From Stromatinia cepivora (taxonomy: Eukaryota; Ascomycota; Leotiomycetes; Helotiales; Sclerotiniaceae): 64,000 bases of DNA. The stretch lies in assembly GCA_014898415.1 (NCBI GenBank), contig RCTD01000024.1:248001-312000 (forward strand), written 5' to 3'. The notes under the pieces were generated by a model. It made no database searches. It was not told the DNA's origin and was given only the letters and a program-made list of their open reading frames with translations. Each line of letters starts with the position of its first letter. Within the stretch, counting starts at the first letter, position 1. Of this stretch, positions 1 to 12,354 are shown in pieces. The translations under genes and the position numbers were made by a program.

Positions 1-1851
1 AAAACAATGGCATGATATTGGATCTGCATAAATTTCCCCTCGTATAATACCACCAAATTATTCTAGATGCTCTTTACGGATCTACCGTACACTAGTGATG
101 TTCTCACTTTGCACCTCTTACACACCAAAATAAGAAATCCAGACAAGAAACCTCCCCCCTCCCCTCCATAATCCCAAAAGGATTCCCTTCCAATAATCCC
201 GGAGAAGGCTGAGTTGTGCAACCAGCGCACGGGGTTCACTATCCCTCCCTGAGTCCCTGTAAAGCTGCCAAGTCTCTCCATTTTGTTCCAGATCATCCTA
301 GTAGATCTGGCGCCAAGCTGGAATGATGTGAAGCATGAATGGGATCGCTTAGAAGTTTTGAAAATGTCAAGCTAGGGTTGTATTTGGGTTGAACTCCGTA
401 TGAAGGTCCTTTGAAAACAAATACCAATCAATATGAAGCATGCGTTTCGATGTGACACTCAGGGGTGTGAAATGGGATAGTGGCTACTGGTTTGCTTGCG
501 CGGCTGAGGAGTGTATTTAAATGGTGCGTGTGGATGGATGTATTCCTGTATGAAATGTTGGAGATGTTCACCGCTTTTTTGCACAACTTTAGTGTACGGT
601 AGTTCTTATGTTGCATAAACGGATTTGATCATTTTACCCCACCACCCGTCGCAAATTCTGAAGATCATGTACAAAATACAAAACCATTAAAGTGAGGCGG
701 TGAAGATAGATTGGATTGACTGTGGCGAATTTCTCGCTTCCTAAAGTACCTAGGTGATTATGATTCTCCATATGGTGCAATCAATCAATATTCATCTGAT
801 TATGAACCGATTTTAGATATCAGATAGATATCAGATGTTGTGTTACAAGTGGTTGTAGTCATAACTTTAATTGTGAAGCCAGTGGTATGATGTTCCAAAC
901 ACAAAGCTACAAGTACAATGACCCATGAGATAGATCAAGAAGATGTAGTTGGGCTTGCAATGATAAGATATTCGATATCTCTCTGCTACAAATAGATGAA
1001 CCTAGAAGGAATGTTGCCATTAAGTGAGCCAGAAAAGCGAGTCTCGAGTGGAGCTGTAGGTGGAAACGAGTCTGACGTGGGGAGAAGGTTCGTGGTACAA
1101 TGTCGTCGAGTCAAATCCATACTTGATCATACGTACTCAAAATACAGCCTCAAGTCTCCAACAATCAAGACAAGAGATTTTTCGAATACTTTGATCTTGC
1201 ATTTTATTGTCTCCGCTGCCTCCAATACCTCTAGGCCAATCACCTAGCATCCCCGCCACGTCACACAAAACCCATTTGAATACCTTCAAAAATTCCAAAA
1301 TCCAATCCACGTAGAACATATTATTTGCCCTCCAAAAGCAGAGACACGTGTCGAACATGAGACCAGTATGCTATGCTATGTCAGAATCTCACATATGTAG
1401 ATATATCCTTGAAGGTAACTAATTGAGATATATCTAGCGAATGTACTGGCCTAGTGGAATGCAGAATGAAATTTCGAATATTGCTGTGAGTATAATACGA
1501 TGCGAAATTTTAGATCAACTTTGTTGATAGAGTTAATGGGTCTGCCTAGCCATTTATAGTAGCTGATTTTGGCAAGATTCTTGTCTCCATGTTTATCAGA
1601 CGTGACTTCTTCGATGAGGTTTGGATACTTCTCGGGACGGAAGTCCACATCCCTCTGTTTCCAATTTGCCAGTAAGATGGGAGTTCGTCTTTTCCTCTTC
1701 GGATATCCGGGAAGCTTCATGATATGGCAGGTGTGAACCTTTATCCATTCCCGTTCCCCCCCCAAGTTCCTTCAAGTCGGATATTCGTGAAACATGCCAC
1801 TAGTTTGCTTTACAACTTGGGCTTTTTCCTATTGTTTTCAAGACGCTGGCT
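1..1851. other. Left-edge stretch with no supported gene
   Basis: I see no recognisable gene, RNA or repeat here. A 104-codon open frame on the minus strand (1451-1765), just downstream of SSN8, looks somewhat protein-like (basic, PKRKRR motif) but has no family resemblance I can name and no supporting splice partner. It may equally be part of the SSN8 3' flank. Confidence 0.4.
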
Positions 1852-2942
1852 TTATTTATCCAAACCTCGAGCTTTAATAAATCGATTGATCTGTTCCCTA
1901 GTAAGCTTTTCATTATATTGCTCTTGAGCCTCATAAAATGATATCATTTCTTGCGTGCAATCGACGATTGCTTCGATGTCAATAGTACTTTCTGCAAGCC
2001 AAGTTGCTAATTTTTGTACTTTCGTTCTCCCCCCTTGTTTATCAGGGGTCCCGCCCTTCGCTTGACCAGCGGCCGCTAATGCAGCTTGCGCGACACTTGC
2101 AATGTTCGTAGCTGAAGAACTACTAGCAGATTGAATTCCACTTGCATTCGGTCGAAGTACAAGAGCTAGAAGAATGGCCATGATTGCAATAGTGTGGGGT
2201 GCATAAAAGAGTGGCAAATCGGTCATGTAATGGTCATTTACAATCGACCAAGCAAGATTGGATTCTTCTGCTGTTAGAGAGAAAGTCCCTTGAAGAGCAG
2301 TTAGACTCCTGTAGGGATGATGAACAATCATTTGTGAACTCATCTCGGAGATGAGGAAGAATTCGCATTCTCCGAGCCTAGAAGTATCATTGCTGAAATA
2401 TTCTATTATCATCAGCAAATTTTCGGCGATGGCAATGTCCACTGAAGGTAAAGGAGAACATACCAGGCCATAATCCTCTACCTTCACTAACCACAAGTCT
2501 GATATGATGCGGGCATTCTTCCATCTTGCAGGCCAAATATACTGCTGTTGCTAGAACCAAGTATGGATTCGTTTTTCGAATTTCGACCTTTGAGTAAAAT
2601 CGGCGGATGTATAATTGTGCTGTGGCCATTGCTTGTTGTCGCACCCCGAGACGTTTTCCAAGTCGAGTCATTTCTGTATGAAGTATCAATCGTCTAATTC
2701 TTTAAAGCTTGCATGCGCTGCTTCATACGTTGATTGAAATATATGCTCAGATGCCTCAGCTGTGGCAGAGGGTATGCCTGTACGAGGGCTGGATCTTCAT
2801 CTTCAAGCTTGGATCGTAAATCCTCCAGTTGCTCCCTGGTGAATTGCCAGTGTTTTCGTTGAGTTGACTAGTAATAGATTAACCTTTAATCCAAAGGATG
2901 GCACCTTATTGTGTAGAATACCTCCCAGTAATTGGCTGCCAT
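1852..2942 (-). CDS. SSN8: Cyclin C, RNA polymerase II holoenzyme (Mediator kinase module) subunit
   Basis: Four exons: 2942-2922, 2867-2729, 2673-2464 and 2402-1852, which join to 306 codons without a stop. The start gives MAANYWE followed by [14 protein letters not shown], the usual opening of fungal cyclin C. The cyclin box follows ([20 protein letters not shown], then [20 protein letters not shown]), then [12 protein letters not shown] and a C-terminus ending [12 protein letters not shown]. Introns are 54-61 bases with GT/AG ends; the third uses a TAG acceptor at 2403 that restores the frame as [11 protein letters not shown]. In the family this protein pairs with the Cdk8 kinase (Ssn3/Srb10) in the nucleus, where the Mediator kinase module represses or tunes transcription. 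It is divergent from the carrier gene at 3528. An alanine-rich stretch ([16 protein letters not shown]) lies in the C-terminal half. Family assignment is secure. Confidence 0.95.
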
Positions 2943-3527
2943 CGCGAACAGTCTTAAGAGCAGAACCGGCCGGTACTTCGAATTCAATGTCGTTGAAAGA
3001 GTGGAAAGAGTGGCATTCTTCCAAAGCTCGATTGCATCTGCAGAAATGTCGAGATCTTCGCTTTTTTGAAGGAATATATCAAGCGGATTGTAAGATGAAA
3101 ACCGTTCACTAGACCTCTGGCTGTGAATAATGATGCAACATACATGCACTAAGAGGAACGAAGGCAATGATAAAAAGTACCGAGGCTGAAAGTGACAAGG
3201 CTGGCGCTAATTAAAAGATCGACAATGGAAATCCTGGCCCCCACTACGGTGGTGTAATACAACCAATCAAGCATTTCTCATTGGTCAAGCTTTATTTTGT
3301 ACTGAATCTTGGAAGTTTGCGCCCTGAAATTTGAACTTTACCTCTATACTGCTTCACTTCGCACCGAAACTTTGATAATGTTATGAAAGTTGAAGAAGGA
3401 TATGTTCGCTCGTTCGCATCGATGATAACCATATACCGTCAACCTTTGATCAGTTCATTGATCAATTACTACGATATGACTGCGAAATCATAACCCCACG
3501 ACCGCAACATACAAAAAAAAAGATATC
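2943..3527. promoter_or_regulatory. Shared divergent promoter of SSN8 and the mitochondrial carrier
   Basis: A 585 base interval between two divergent start codons must hold both promoters and 5' UTRs. A CCAAT-containing stretch occurs near 3260-3270. An A-rich run sits directly before the carrier ATG (3510-3527). No specific factor site can be claimed. Confidence 0.5.
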
Positions 3528-5906
3528 ATGAAGCTACCAGAAGCATCAGAAACCCAGAATGCTCGCGACGATAGGGTTGAGCAACTATGGAGAAAGTTGG
3601 ATACAAAGCAGAGAGGCGAGATTAATCTGCAAGAGCTTCAAAAGGGGCTACGGAGGATCGATCATCCTTTAAAGGATGCCGGTGATATGCTAAGAGATGT
3701 GGTAAAGGCTATGGACAAAAATGGAGATGAAGTTATTCAATATGAGGGTATGGATCATACAATTTCTATTCCCGATAGTACCCTCTTGATCTGCAGCTTC
3801 ATAAACTCTTACTAATTGTTTTTCCTTTAGAATTTCGATTATTTGTCGAAAAAACGGAAAAGGAGTTGTTCGTCCTCTTCCAAGGCATTGATAGGGACCA
3901 TGACAACAGATTGGATAAAGATGAATTGCAAGTTGCATTCAAGAAAGCTGGACTTACCATTTCAAAACCTAAATTAGACCTGTTCTTCACTGAGGTTGAT
4001 ATGAATAACGATGTTCGTACCAAATCACCACTCTGGAGACCTACCATGAATATCATATCTAACTTTACTTGAAGGGATATATAACTTTCGATGAATGGAG
4101 GTTAGTACTATCATTTCTTCTACATCGAGTGAATGAATTCAATCAAATGTTTTTTTTCTAAACTTTACTTTGATTTTGTACGGTTGCTATGCTCCCGCTA
4201 AGAGCGACGGGGTGAACATTAGCACAACTAGCACAACCCACAACCACCGGTAGCCACACAAATTACCGTAGCCTTTAAATTTCAAAATTCATTGAGTCAT
4301 CTGAGATCCATCAGTCCTAACCAATAATTTATAGAAACTTCTTATTATTTCTACCCGCTACAGCTTCTACTCAGCCTCTGAAGGCCGTACTATCTTATTA
4401 TCAGTCTGCAGTTTCTGTGAACGCCGAGGGCGATACATCAATTCGAGAAGACACACTCGAAGGCTTAGGTACCAAAACAAATTTTCTTAAGCTTCTTTTT
4501 GGGGCAGTTTTTAGTATCGCGGAATCGCATCGTGATCGCACTTCGACAATTCATATTGGAGAAGCATCTTCACCCACATCTTCCCACAACGAAACCGCAA
4601 AAATGGACATTGCAAATATACAAGCACTCAATTCTATTGACTCTGTTGATGATGCATATGACCGTGATGTCAGCCCAATTCATCCACGTACTGAAATGAT
4701 GGCCAATGTTCTGAGGGGACGTCATCGGCAAGAACTGACCCACGAAGTTTCTAAAAAGTTAAGGCCATCAGAGAGATCAAGGCTGACGGAGATATTACCT
4801 GATCCAGGCTACTTTGCGGCGGGTGCTATCGCTGGAATTTTTTCTCGTACAGCAACAGCTCCTATAGACCGCTTGAAAGTTTACCTTATCGCCAATGTCT
4901 CTGCAAAGAGTGCGCCTCTCGAAGCTGCAAAGCAGGGAAATGTGGCTGCGGCCGCTAAAATGGCTGGGCAGCCCATAGTACTTGCTATCAAGGAGCTTTG
5001 GAAGGCGGGTGGTATACGTAGCTTATTTGCTGGTATGTTTCTCATGGTTTTTACTCTTACTATAAACTGACAAATACACAGGTAACGGCTTGAACGTCAT
5101 CAAAGTTATGCCTGAAAGTGCTATCAAATTCGGATCCTTTGAAGCTGCGAAGAAACATCTGGCTCAATTGGAAGGACATGGTAATTCTAAGGAGATAAAT
5201 CCTTATTCAAAGTTTGTTGCGGGTGGTTTCGCAGGAATAATGTCGCAGTAAGTACTTCAATTAAAGTCACATGATATAACTACTAAACCGTGATTGCAGA
5301 TTGGTTGTCTATCCGATTGATACTCTAAAATTCCGGTAAGATACCCTCCTTGCTCTTATAATCTGAACCATGAACTCATTCATCTCTAGAATGCAATGCG
5401 AAACTGTTGCTGGTGGCCTTCGCGGAAATGCTCTAATCGTCGCTACCGCGAAGCAGATGTACAAACAAGGTGGAATACAATGCGCATATAGAGGTTTGAC
5501 AATGGGTCTGGTTGGCATGTTCCCCTATTCGGCTATTGATCTCGCCACTTTCGAAACTTTGAAGGGTTACATGACACGTCGAAATGTGTCGCGCTTTGGC
5601 TATAGTGCGGAGGATGCGACACCAGGGCCATTCGTTACAGGAGCTATTGGTGCATTTTCTGGGGCATTCGGTGCAAGCATAGTCTATCCGATCAATCTTC
5701 TCCGCACTCGGTTACAAGCTCAAGGTACAGTTCTGCACCCTCCGACTTACACAGGTATGATGGATGTTGCGCAGAAGACTATTAAGAACGAAGGCTTCCG
5801 CGGCTTGTACAAGGGGCTTGCACCAAATTTATTCAAGGTGGTACCTGCCGTCAGCATAACATATGTCGTCTACGAGCAAGCCAAGAAGAGTATGGACTTG
5901 CATTAA
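3528..5906 (+). CDS. Calcium-dependent mitochondrial carrier (SCaMC / Sal1-like ATP-Mg/Pi carrier)
   Basis: Seven exons (3528-3747, 3831-4012, 4075-4100, 4335-5032, 5082-5247, 5300-5335, 5390-5906) join to 614 codons. The N-terminal half is a regulatory EF-hand domain. Loop 1 at residues 25-36 is degenerate; loops at about 63-74 (DKNGDEVIQYEE), 94-105 (DRDHDNRLDKDE) and 130-141 (DMNNDGYITFDE) are canonical. The C-terminal half has the three mitochondrial carrier repeats with signatures PIDRLK, PIDTLK and PINLLR; the third carries Asn in place of the acidic residue. By family it exchanges ATP-Mg or ADP against phosphate across the inner membrane under control of cytosolic calcium. The Sal1-like name is by architecture only. 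The donor at 4013 (GTTCGT) is weak but keeps the frame. Confidence 0.92.
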
Positions 5907-7053
5907 AAAAGTTCAACATACTGACCATATTAATTTTTGGTTTTTACTTCGCATTCTTGTTTTTACATATCATTTCCTAGGAAGCAGTTTGAGGATTTCT
6001 GGCAGGGTATCGGTCTCACAGTAACAATATCTTGTCCAAGGATAACCTGGATTCATTCAGGACTCAGTACGAAAACAATGACGAAGTGTATTTCGCAAAT
6101 CGTTCTTGATTCTAGTTTCTGCTTCCTATACACATATACCACAACGGCATTTCAAACTTCCACCGTTTGATACCACTGTTACTGGAAAACATTTTTATAC
6201 ACCAGCTCTTCAACCATACCACTTTTTCTTTCCTTTATTAAAATCAAGAGAAGATCTGCATCAAACCGGCGTTTCAATTTTCAATTTTCAATGTTCTCAT
6301 TGTCATCAACAATTCGGCGTTTTTAGGAATGGAGATATGGATACATACCTATGGATGGTAGGGTTTATGATATATTTGCATGTATACAATGCAAACTTAG
6401 ATATGGTATACTGGTTTTATATGCGCGGGGGAACGCGGAAGGGGGTGGGGGAATGGGGGGGATAGGGGGAAGGAAAGGGGAGACGGAAAAATGCTAGTGT
6501 GCTAAAATATATGCATATTGAGGTGGTGATGATATGCAGTTTGTTATATATGTAATCATTCGTGGAGAGATGGAGATGTTATATATATGAGGTGATAGTT
6601 TTTTGTAAGTGATGTATGAATGATATGATATAATATGAAGTAATATAATATATTCTCAACCCCTATCTATCCCCAGAGAAATATCACCAAGTATGCTAAT
6701 ATACTATGATATAATATATAACAGGACATCCTTTCATAAACGGGCAAGGCTCAAATAGGGGTAAGCTGGAATAGAATAGAAAAAAAAAGAACGCAAGGAT
6801 GAAATATCAATACTCTGTCGAATTTCTTTTCTTTTGGAAATCCCCAAAAAACACATATATCTATTATGGTATGGAATGGATTGGGATATGTCCAGTATGA
6901 TGGGCTGAAACTGGATAAGGAAGGATATAGATCATGCCTTCCGAAAAACTTAAAGCGTCAAAGTATGGAAATGTTGAAGAGAGAACGGGGAAGGGGGGAA
7001 TGGAGATGAAGAGGGGGAGGGGTGGTTATAACTCTCAGCGGCTTTTTTTTTTA

Positions 7054-7085
<32 letters not shown>

Positions 7086-8185
7086 TCAGAAACCTCGCGC
7101 TTTGGGTTCTTGAAAGATTAGGGGTTGATCTTTGATCTTTGATCTCTAGGCTCGAAGGCTTATAGGTTCGGTAGCAAGTAGGTAATCTTAGATATACAGT
7201 AAAAGTATGAAAGCTTTTGGAATTTGGGTATATTTTGGTTGTGTGTTTGGTGTGTGGGTGTATTGGTTGAGTGTTGATATTTATGGATGGATGGGCTGTT
7301 ATGGGTGTTATGAGCAAAATATAATATTCAAAGTCAAAGATCAGGATCTCAGGATCAAAGGTTTTATACTCGTACAATATAAGCGCAGAAATATTTGGTT
7401 GTTGATATTGATGTTGATATAGATATTGATATTGATATGAGAAAGGTAGGGAGAATAGGGGTAAATATGGAGAGATAGGGAAAAGGGGATTTGATGTGAT
7501 ATGATGTATAGGATAAATAAAGGAGGTATAACTGTGAAATGGAAGTATAAAGATGAATGGAAATGACTCATGAGCAAGTTGCATTTGGAGGATTGGTTTT
7601 GAGGCGAGGTGAGGATTGTGGTAGTCCACGCGGATACTGTATGTAGGATTTTTATTTAGGGAGATAAAAGTGTATTGGTTTTGGGTTATGGGTTGAGGAT
7701 TCTATAGGTAGGTATAGGTAGAGGTAGGACATTATATAGTATCGGGAAAATAGTGAAGAAAAGGGGGTAAACGGGAAATAAGCGGATTTAGTGTGAATGA
7801 ATATAAAGGTAATAAACATCACATATAAGTTGCACTTGATACTGGATTCCACATATAGATGTGCATTGAGAGTAAGATGAGCATCATAATAAATGAAGAG
7901 ATCTGAATTCTGGAATGTGTATGTATATATCGAACAAAGTCTTACAAGCCATCAACGCCCAAGCTCCGGAAATTTGAAGACATTCCAAAATGCCAATCGC
8001 TCTGGTAGTTACCTATGTAGCCAGCCATTAATATGAATATTTCAAGGAGCCAAGTGAGTATTCTACAGAAACCTTCTTCTCTTCTCCCTCTGTATTTTCC
8101 TTTGCACTCCATACTCCGATTCCCTGCGCTTTATGATCATCATGTTTGCTAAGTTGCCCCATACCAGCTTGTTCGTACTGGACAT
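5907..8185. other. Long intergenic stretch, low complexity, no gene seen
   Basis: This gap separates the 3' ends of two convergent genes. It holds G-rich runs (6425-6480), repeated ATATGATATAATATG-like AT tracts (6520-6720), the TA microsatellite listed separately and GATATTGATATTGATAT-type repeats near 7400-7440. Long open frames on either strand are low-complexity Tyr/Ile/His/Pro-rich strings and I do not count them as genes. Confidence 0.5.
7041..7086. repeat. Poly-T / (TA)n microsatellite
   Basis: A T-run is followed by TATATATTT and about 13 TA dinucleotides, ending at TATATATTCAG. It is a simple sequence repeat in the intergenic region and a likely length polymorphism between strains. 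Confidence 0.85.
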
Positions 8186-9175
8186 CTACTTCAATATGAT
8201 GATTAACAAGACTAGTATAATGATCAAGATCAAAATAATAGTCATTTGCATATTATCTTTCGCTTTCCTTGCTACTGTCCCTAGATTCTTTCGCGCTTTG
8301 TTCAGTCTAGTCTGATGTCGATCCACATTTCTATCTACCTCATCCAACATCTGTACATGTTCGTCTAATTCATCGCCTATTTGTATACTGAGCTCTCTCT
8401 GTCGTCCAATACTTTCCCCGAGTCTATCAAGGGCTTCATCTTGTTCAGCGAGAACTCGGGTGTGATATGCGTGAATTTGTTGGTTATCGAGATGGCTTTG
8501 ATCGGGTGGGCCGGAGGTGGGGTCATCGCGGTAGGGGAAGAGTGCTGCGCGGGAGGGATCGTCGGCTTCTTGGATTGAGGGGGAGTCGCTGAAGCGGACG
8601 GATTTGGGAGAAGGTGCAACGGTTGAGTTGCGCAGTGATTTCTTGAGGAAGGATGAGGACGATCCTACTCTTGGGCGTTCGGTTGCTCGGGCGAAATCAT
8701 CGGAAAGGGAGGGGTCATTGGGATGAGAGAGTGTTGAGGAGGTACTGGAGGTTGGATGACCTAGGAATTGGGATGCTAAATCATCATATTGGGTTCGAAG
8801 GGTATGTTCGGTTTCTTCGAGGGTGAGGGATTGGCTGAAGAGTTGTTAGTTTATGCGCAAGAGGATATGCGCTGCGCAAAAGTTATGCGATGCGCAGATG
8901 TAATTCAAGGTCAAATTTAAAGAACATAATCAGACATATATGCCATTCTGATGGGAATAAATAAATCCAACATACGATGTCTCCCCGGCTTCTTCTAATC
9001 GTATCGTTTCATTCCTTATGTTCTCCAAGCCTTCACGTAAAGATTCCAACGATCGTGAAATATATCCATCTTGAGATGTAGGTTCCAAATTCAAGGAGAT
9101 AGCACGCTGTCTTTCCAGTAATGATAGTTTTATATGATCCGCAAGTAGAAAGTATTGACTTGGATTAGTCGCCAT
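8186..9175 (-). CDS. SYN8: Syntaxin-8-like Qc-SNARE
   Basis: Two exons, 9175-8976 and 8834-8186, separated by a 141 base intron, give 282 codons. The protein starts MATNPSQYFLLADHIKLSLLER, a helical N-terminal region. A Ser/Pro-rich linker follows, then a SNARE motif beginning LAEQDEALDRLGESIGRQ with SIQIGDELDEH, where the Gln of SIQIG is placed as the zero-layer residue of a Q-SNARE. It ends in a C-terminal membrane anchor of Ile/Leu (TIILILIIILVLLIIIL) with only one residue after it. This tail-anchored layout is that of Syn8/Syntaxin 8, which acts in endosome and late-Golgi membrane fusion. It is transcribed divergently from the RING gene at 10000. The exact SNARE subfamily rests on the motif and length only. 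Confidence 0.9.
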
Positions 9176-9999
9176 GATTTCGGGCTAAATGGTATGTTGA
9201 TGCCAGAGCTCGAAGACTCGCAGATTGGTAGGAGTTGAATTGGGATCAAGGGAAAGAACTGTAGTGAAAGTATCGAATATAATTTGAAAGGTAGTTTTGA
9301 TTGAATTATTCAATTGTTATTATTATTCTTGAAAATATTAACCACTGCAATACTTACTAGGTAATGCTCAGCTTAATGGGTAAGCCAGCCAAAGCTTCCT
9401 CATGATAGGACGATAGAATAGTTTTTCCGATCCGATAGGCTGCTGTTGTTTCCGGACCACCGAGGCAAGTAAAGATCACGTGGATTCAAAACAAACCCGT
9501 AATCTTATGACCAAAGATGCAAATCTCATCTCACAATCTATCTTGGGCTTGAATCTTTTGGAAATGGAGGCAAAGTTGAAGATATTCCCCATTCTTTCAT
9601 ACGACAACCACAACCACAACCACAACCACAACAACAACTACCTCATTCTCTTACTGTGACAAAAGTTACCCCCTTCCATATCACTTGAGAGTGGTATTGG
9701 GTTCTGTCATAAGATATCTTTGCACTTGCAAGTTTTATATCTCTTCCACTCCCTTGATACAGATCTCTTTTCCCGAATCTCTTGTCAAAAAATAAAATAA
9801 TCAATACTTTACTTTCCATATCTCCGACAATTCCCAATTTTCCAATTCACGTGGTTCGTTTTGTATTTTGTTTTCATTTCAAAAGATCTTCCTTCCTGGC
9901 TTCAAAATACTTTAAAGTTTAACAGAGCCTTGCATCTGGTGATCTCCAGTTCTCGATTGATCAATTTATTTGGTGGTCCCCATAGGTAGCTGAGTCAAC
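9176..9999. promoter_or_regulatory. Divergent promoter of SYN8-like and RING genes
   Basis: An 824 base interval between divergent starts. It contains a CCACAA/ACAACA simple repeat (9606-9640) followed by pyrimidine-rich sequence, typical of a fungal 5' UTR and core promoter ahead of the RING gene. No defined operator is recognised. Confidence 0.45.
9606..9640 (+). repeat. (CCACAA)n hexanucleotide repeat
   Basis: Four to five tandem CCACAA units followed by ACAACAACTA, located in the upstream region of the RING gene. Confidence 0.8.
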
Positions 10000-11505
10000 A
10001 TGCCTCCACCAAATACTCCAACAAATGGAGCTGGTACACCTGTCTCACATATTTCTCGTCCAAATACTCCACCAAATAATATCTTCATATTTGAAGGATA
10101 CGATCCTGCTACAACTCACATTGGCTTTGCTTATTACCCACCTCAGAGCGAAGTTGCACCACCAGCTCTTCACGTACCAAATAATACTCCAGCCTCCAGC
10201 ATTCACTCTTCACCCGAAAACTCTTATCATCCACGTTCCCGTCGTCCAACTCTATTAGATCGAGGAATTATGGAAGTCATTGGAGAAGAAGAACGAGATC
10301 GACGCGATAAGGATACTATCGATTATCGTAGTGTTGACTACGTAAATACACCCGACCAGAACCTCATATGTCCAATTTGTCGCGTCCCTCTCGTCGATCC
10401 TGTCACCATTTATTGTGATCATACTTTTTGCAGAGATTGTATCACTCAAGCCTTGGCCGTTACGGAGAAATGTCCCATGGACCGCTATCCAATTTCTCGC
10501 AATGATCCACTTCGTCAATCGAATAGAATTATTGTTCAGCAAGTCAATGATTTGTTAATTGCTTGCCCAAGCTGCAAAACACACCTTCAACGATCGAAAC
10601 TTCGTAACCATCTCGCTATTCATTGCAAGGAAGTTGAAATTGAATGTTTGGACCCTGATTGCAAGCAACTTGTCAAGAGACTCCATCAACCAAAAGGCTG
10701 TCTTCATTATGATTCTGCTTGTCCATATTGCGAGGAGATTTTGCAGGAGAAGGATATGGAAGATCACTGCGAGTTCAAATGCACTTTCCGTAACAAAAAT
10801 TGTGGTCAATGTGGAGGGGAATTCTTACGCATCAAGGAGTCTGAACATATTGATCAATGTCCAGAAGGCATTGTCCAGTGCCAATGGAGAATGTTTGGAT
10901 GTGATCATGAGTGCAAGAGAAAGGATATTGACGACCATAAGGACAAATGCGAGCTCAGGAGATTGGGTCCATGGGGAGCAATCATGAAGGCTGAGAATGA
11001 AGTCAAGAATGAGAAGATTGATCGTCTTGAACGTAAGATCAAGCATCTTGAGCATTGCCTCAATGACAATGGAAATTTCGACCGAGCCGATGCAACCACT
11101 CCTTCTCTTGCAGGACTGTCAATCTCTGATGATTCCTACGAAACACCCAATACTTATCTCCTTTCTGTCGTCGAATCTCAACAAAGCAGAATTAATGCTC
11201 TTACTGCTAGTATCGCCGAGATGGAAGCTCGTCAAAGCGTTATGCTTCTCAACGAAACTATTCCGTTGAAGGATCAAATTGTTGAGCTCCGCAATACTAT
11301 GAGTACAATCAATATGTATGTTCGTTGGTTGTTGAATGTACGCACACGAGAAGGTCAACGACGCAGCTTCGGTAACGGCGGCACTAGTGGTGGCGGAGGT
11401 GGTGGTAGCCCTGATGATAATGGAGGTGTTGGATCAAGCTCTGGTGGTGGTGGAATCGGAAGACGCCTTAGCGATAATAATCGAGAGGGCGGTACGAAGC
11501 TTTAA
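10000..11505 (+). CDS. TRAF-type RING and zinc-finger protein, probable E3 ubiquitin ligase
   Basis: An intronless 501-codon gene with start context TCAACATGCC. A Pro/Ser/Asn-rich N-terminus leads into a RING at about residues 124-165: CPICRVPL, then CDHTFCRDC, then CPMDRYPIS. The last ligand is Asp instead of Cys, as in TRAF-family RINGs. Downstream are TRAF-type zinc fingers with repeated Cys/His pairs (CPSCKTHL, CPYCEEIL, CGQCGGEFL, to about residue 315). A coiled coil begins near NEKIDRLERKIKHLEH, a second helical segment follows, and the C-terminus is a Gly-rich tail. The family role is RING-dependent ubiquitin transfer with the zinc fingers and coiled coil giving partner binding. The substrate is unknown. 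A MATH/TRAF-C domain is not visible, so this is a fungal RING-TRAF-zf protein and not a true receptor-coupled TRAF. Confidence 0.9.
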   Translation: MPPPNTPTNGAGTPVSHISRPNTPPNNIFIFEGYDPATTHIGFAYYPPQSEVAPPALHVPNNTPASSIHSSPENSYHPRSRRPTLLDRGIMEVIGEEERDRRDKDTIDYRSVDYVNTPDQNLICPICRVPLVDPVTIYCDHTFCRDCITQALAVTEKCPMDRYPISRNDPLRQSNRIIVQQVNDLLIACPSCKTHLQRSKLRNHLAIHCKEVEIECLDPDCKQLVKRLHQPKGCLHYDSACPYCEEILQEKDMEDHCEFKCTFRNKNCGQCGGEFLRIKESEHIDQCPEGIVQCQWRMFGCDHECKRKDIDDHKDKCELRRLGPWGAIMKAENEVKNEKIDRLERKIKHLEHCLNDNGNFDRADATTPSLAGLSISDDSYETPNTYLLSVVESQQSRINALTASIAEMEARQSVMLLNETIPLKDQIVELRNTMSTINMYVRWLLNVRTREGQRRSFGNGGTSGGGGGGSPDDNGGVGSSSGGGGIGRRLSDNNREGGTKL

Positions 11506-12354
11506 GTTTATGACGGAGTACATGGATGGATTAATGCATATGGAGTAAGGATGAGAAATGATTGATGACCAAATGACACCGTATTGCAGTGCATGGACGG
11601 ATTGGGATGGTAGGATTTATGATTTTTTTGATTTTGATGCGAAAGATATCTGGATGGACGGCGTACTAATAATTGAGTGTGAGGTTCTTTTAATAACTGG
11701 AGTTTTTGGATTTCCTGTAATATTAGGGGGGTGGTGGAAAGATGGGTAATGTGGGCGTTTTTGGTTGGAGTGGGGGTTTGGGTTTTTGGGGGGGGGGGGG
11801 GGTTGGATGGGGGTTGGAGAGAAAGAAGAAGAGAAGACGATCAACTATTTACTGGCAGGTACCGGCGGATTGAGACGAGTTTCGGGCGGGGTGGCCAAAC
11901 CTTCTTGGGGGTCATAGTACTTACTTGCTTGGCTAGTATGTACTCCATAAGATAAATCGATCTCAACATAAGATTACAATACTATGAATACATCTTGATG
12001 TGACTATGAATAGTTACTTATTGCGTGAATGTTACAGATTCATCTGATTCCATGCTCTCACTACACATTGATTCTCCTCGCCAACTATTTACCCACACAC
12101 CTACCATCTATTCTCTTGAAAGTTGAAACCTCCTCCTCCTCCTCCTTCTTCCTTTTGTACCTGTCAGGCTGAAGATGTAGAGCTATGTAAAGTTACATAA
12201 GTCTTGATTTCGGCAAGCTAGTTCGAAATTTGATTTGTGGTTTTGATTCTTGAGAAGGTTATGGTGATTGAGGTATGGAATTAGTAGATTATACCTCTAT
12301 TTTTTGATTCTATTTTTCCGAATCAATTCGTTCACTGTCTTTTTTTCTGACCAG
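11506..12354. other. Intergenic, contains a G homopolymer; upstream exon of GFA gene not found
   Basis: Holds a run of 13-14 G at about 11790 within G/T-rich sequence and a TCC repeat at 12130-12146. The 5' exon of the GFA-domain gene should lie here, but I could not find a frame carrying the family's N-terminal Cys-x-Cys-Gly motif. Confidence 0.4.

Noticed and set aside
1451..1765. 104-codon minus-strand frame with PKRKRR motif downstream of SSN8
   Set aside because: Somewhat protein-like but there is no family match I can name, no splice partner, and it lies where the SSN8 3' UTR is expected.
7060..7629. 189-codon minus-strand frame rich in Tyr, Ile, His and Pro
   Set aside because: Low-complexity translation of TA and GATATT repeats with no domain; judged non-coding.
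10559..10987. 142-codon frame inside the RING gene
   Set aside because: Shadow of the zinc-finger coding sequence in another frame.
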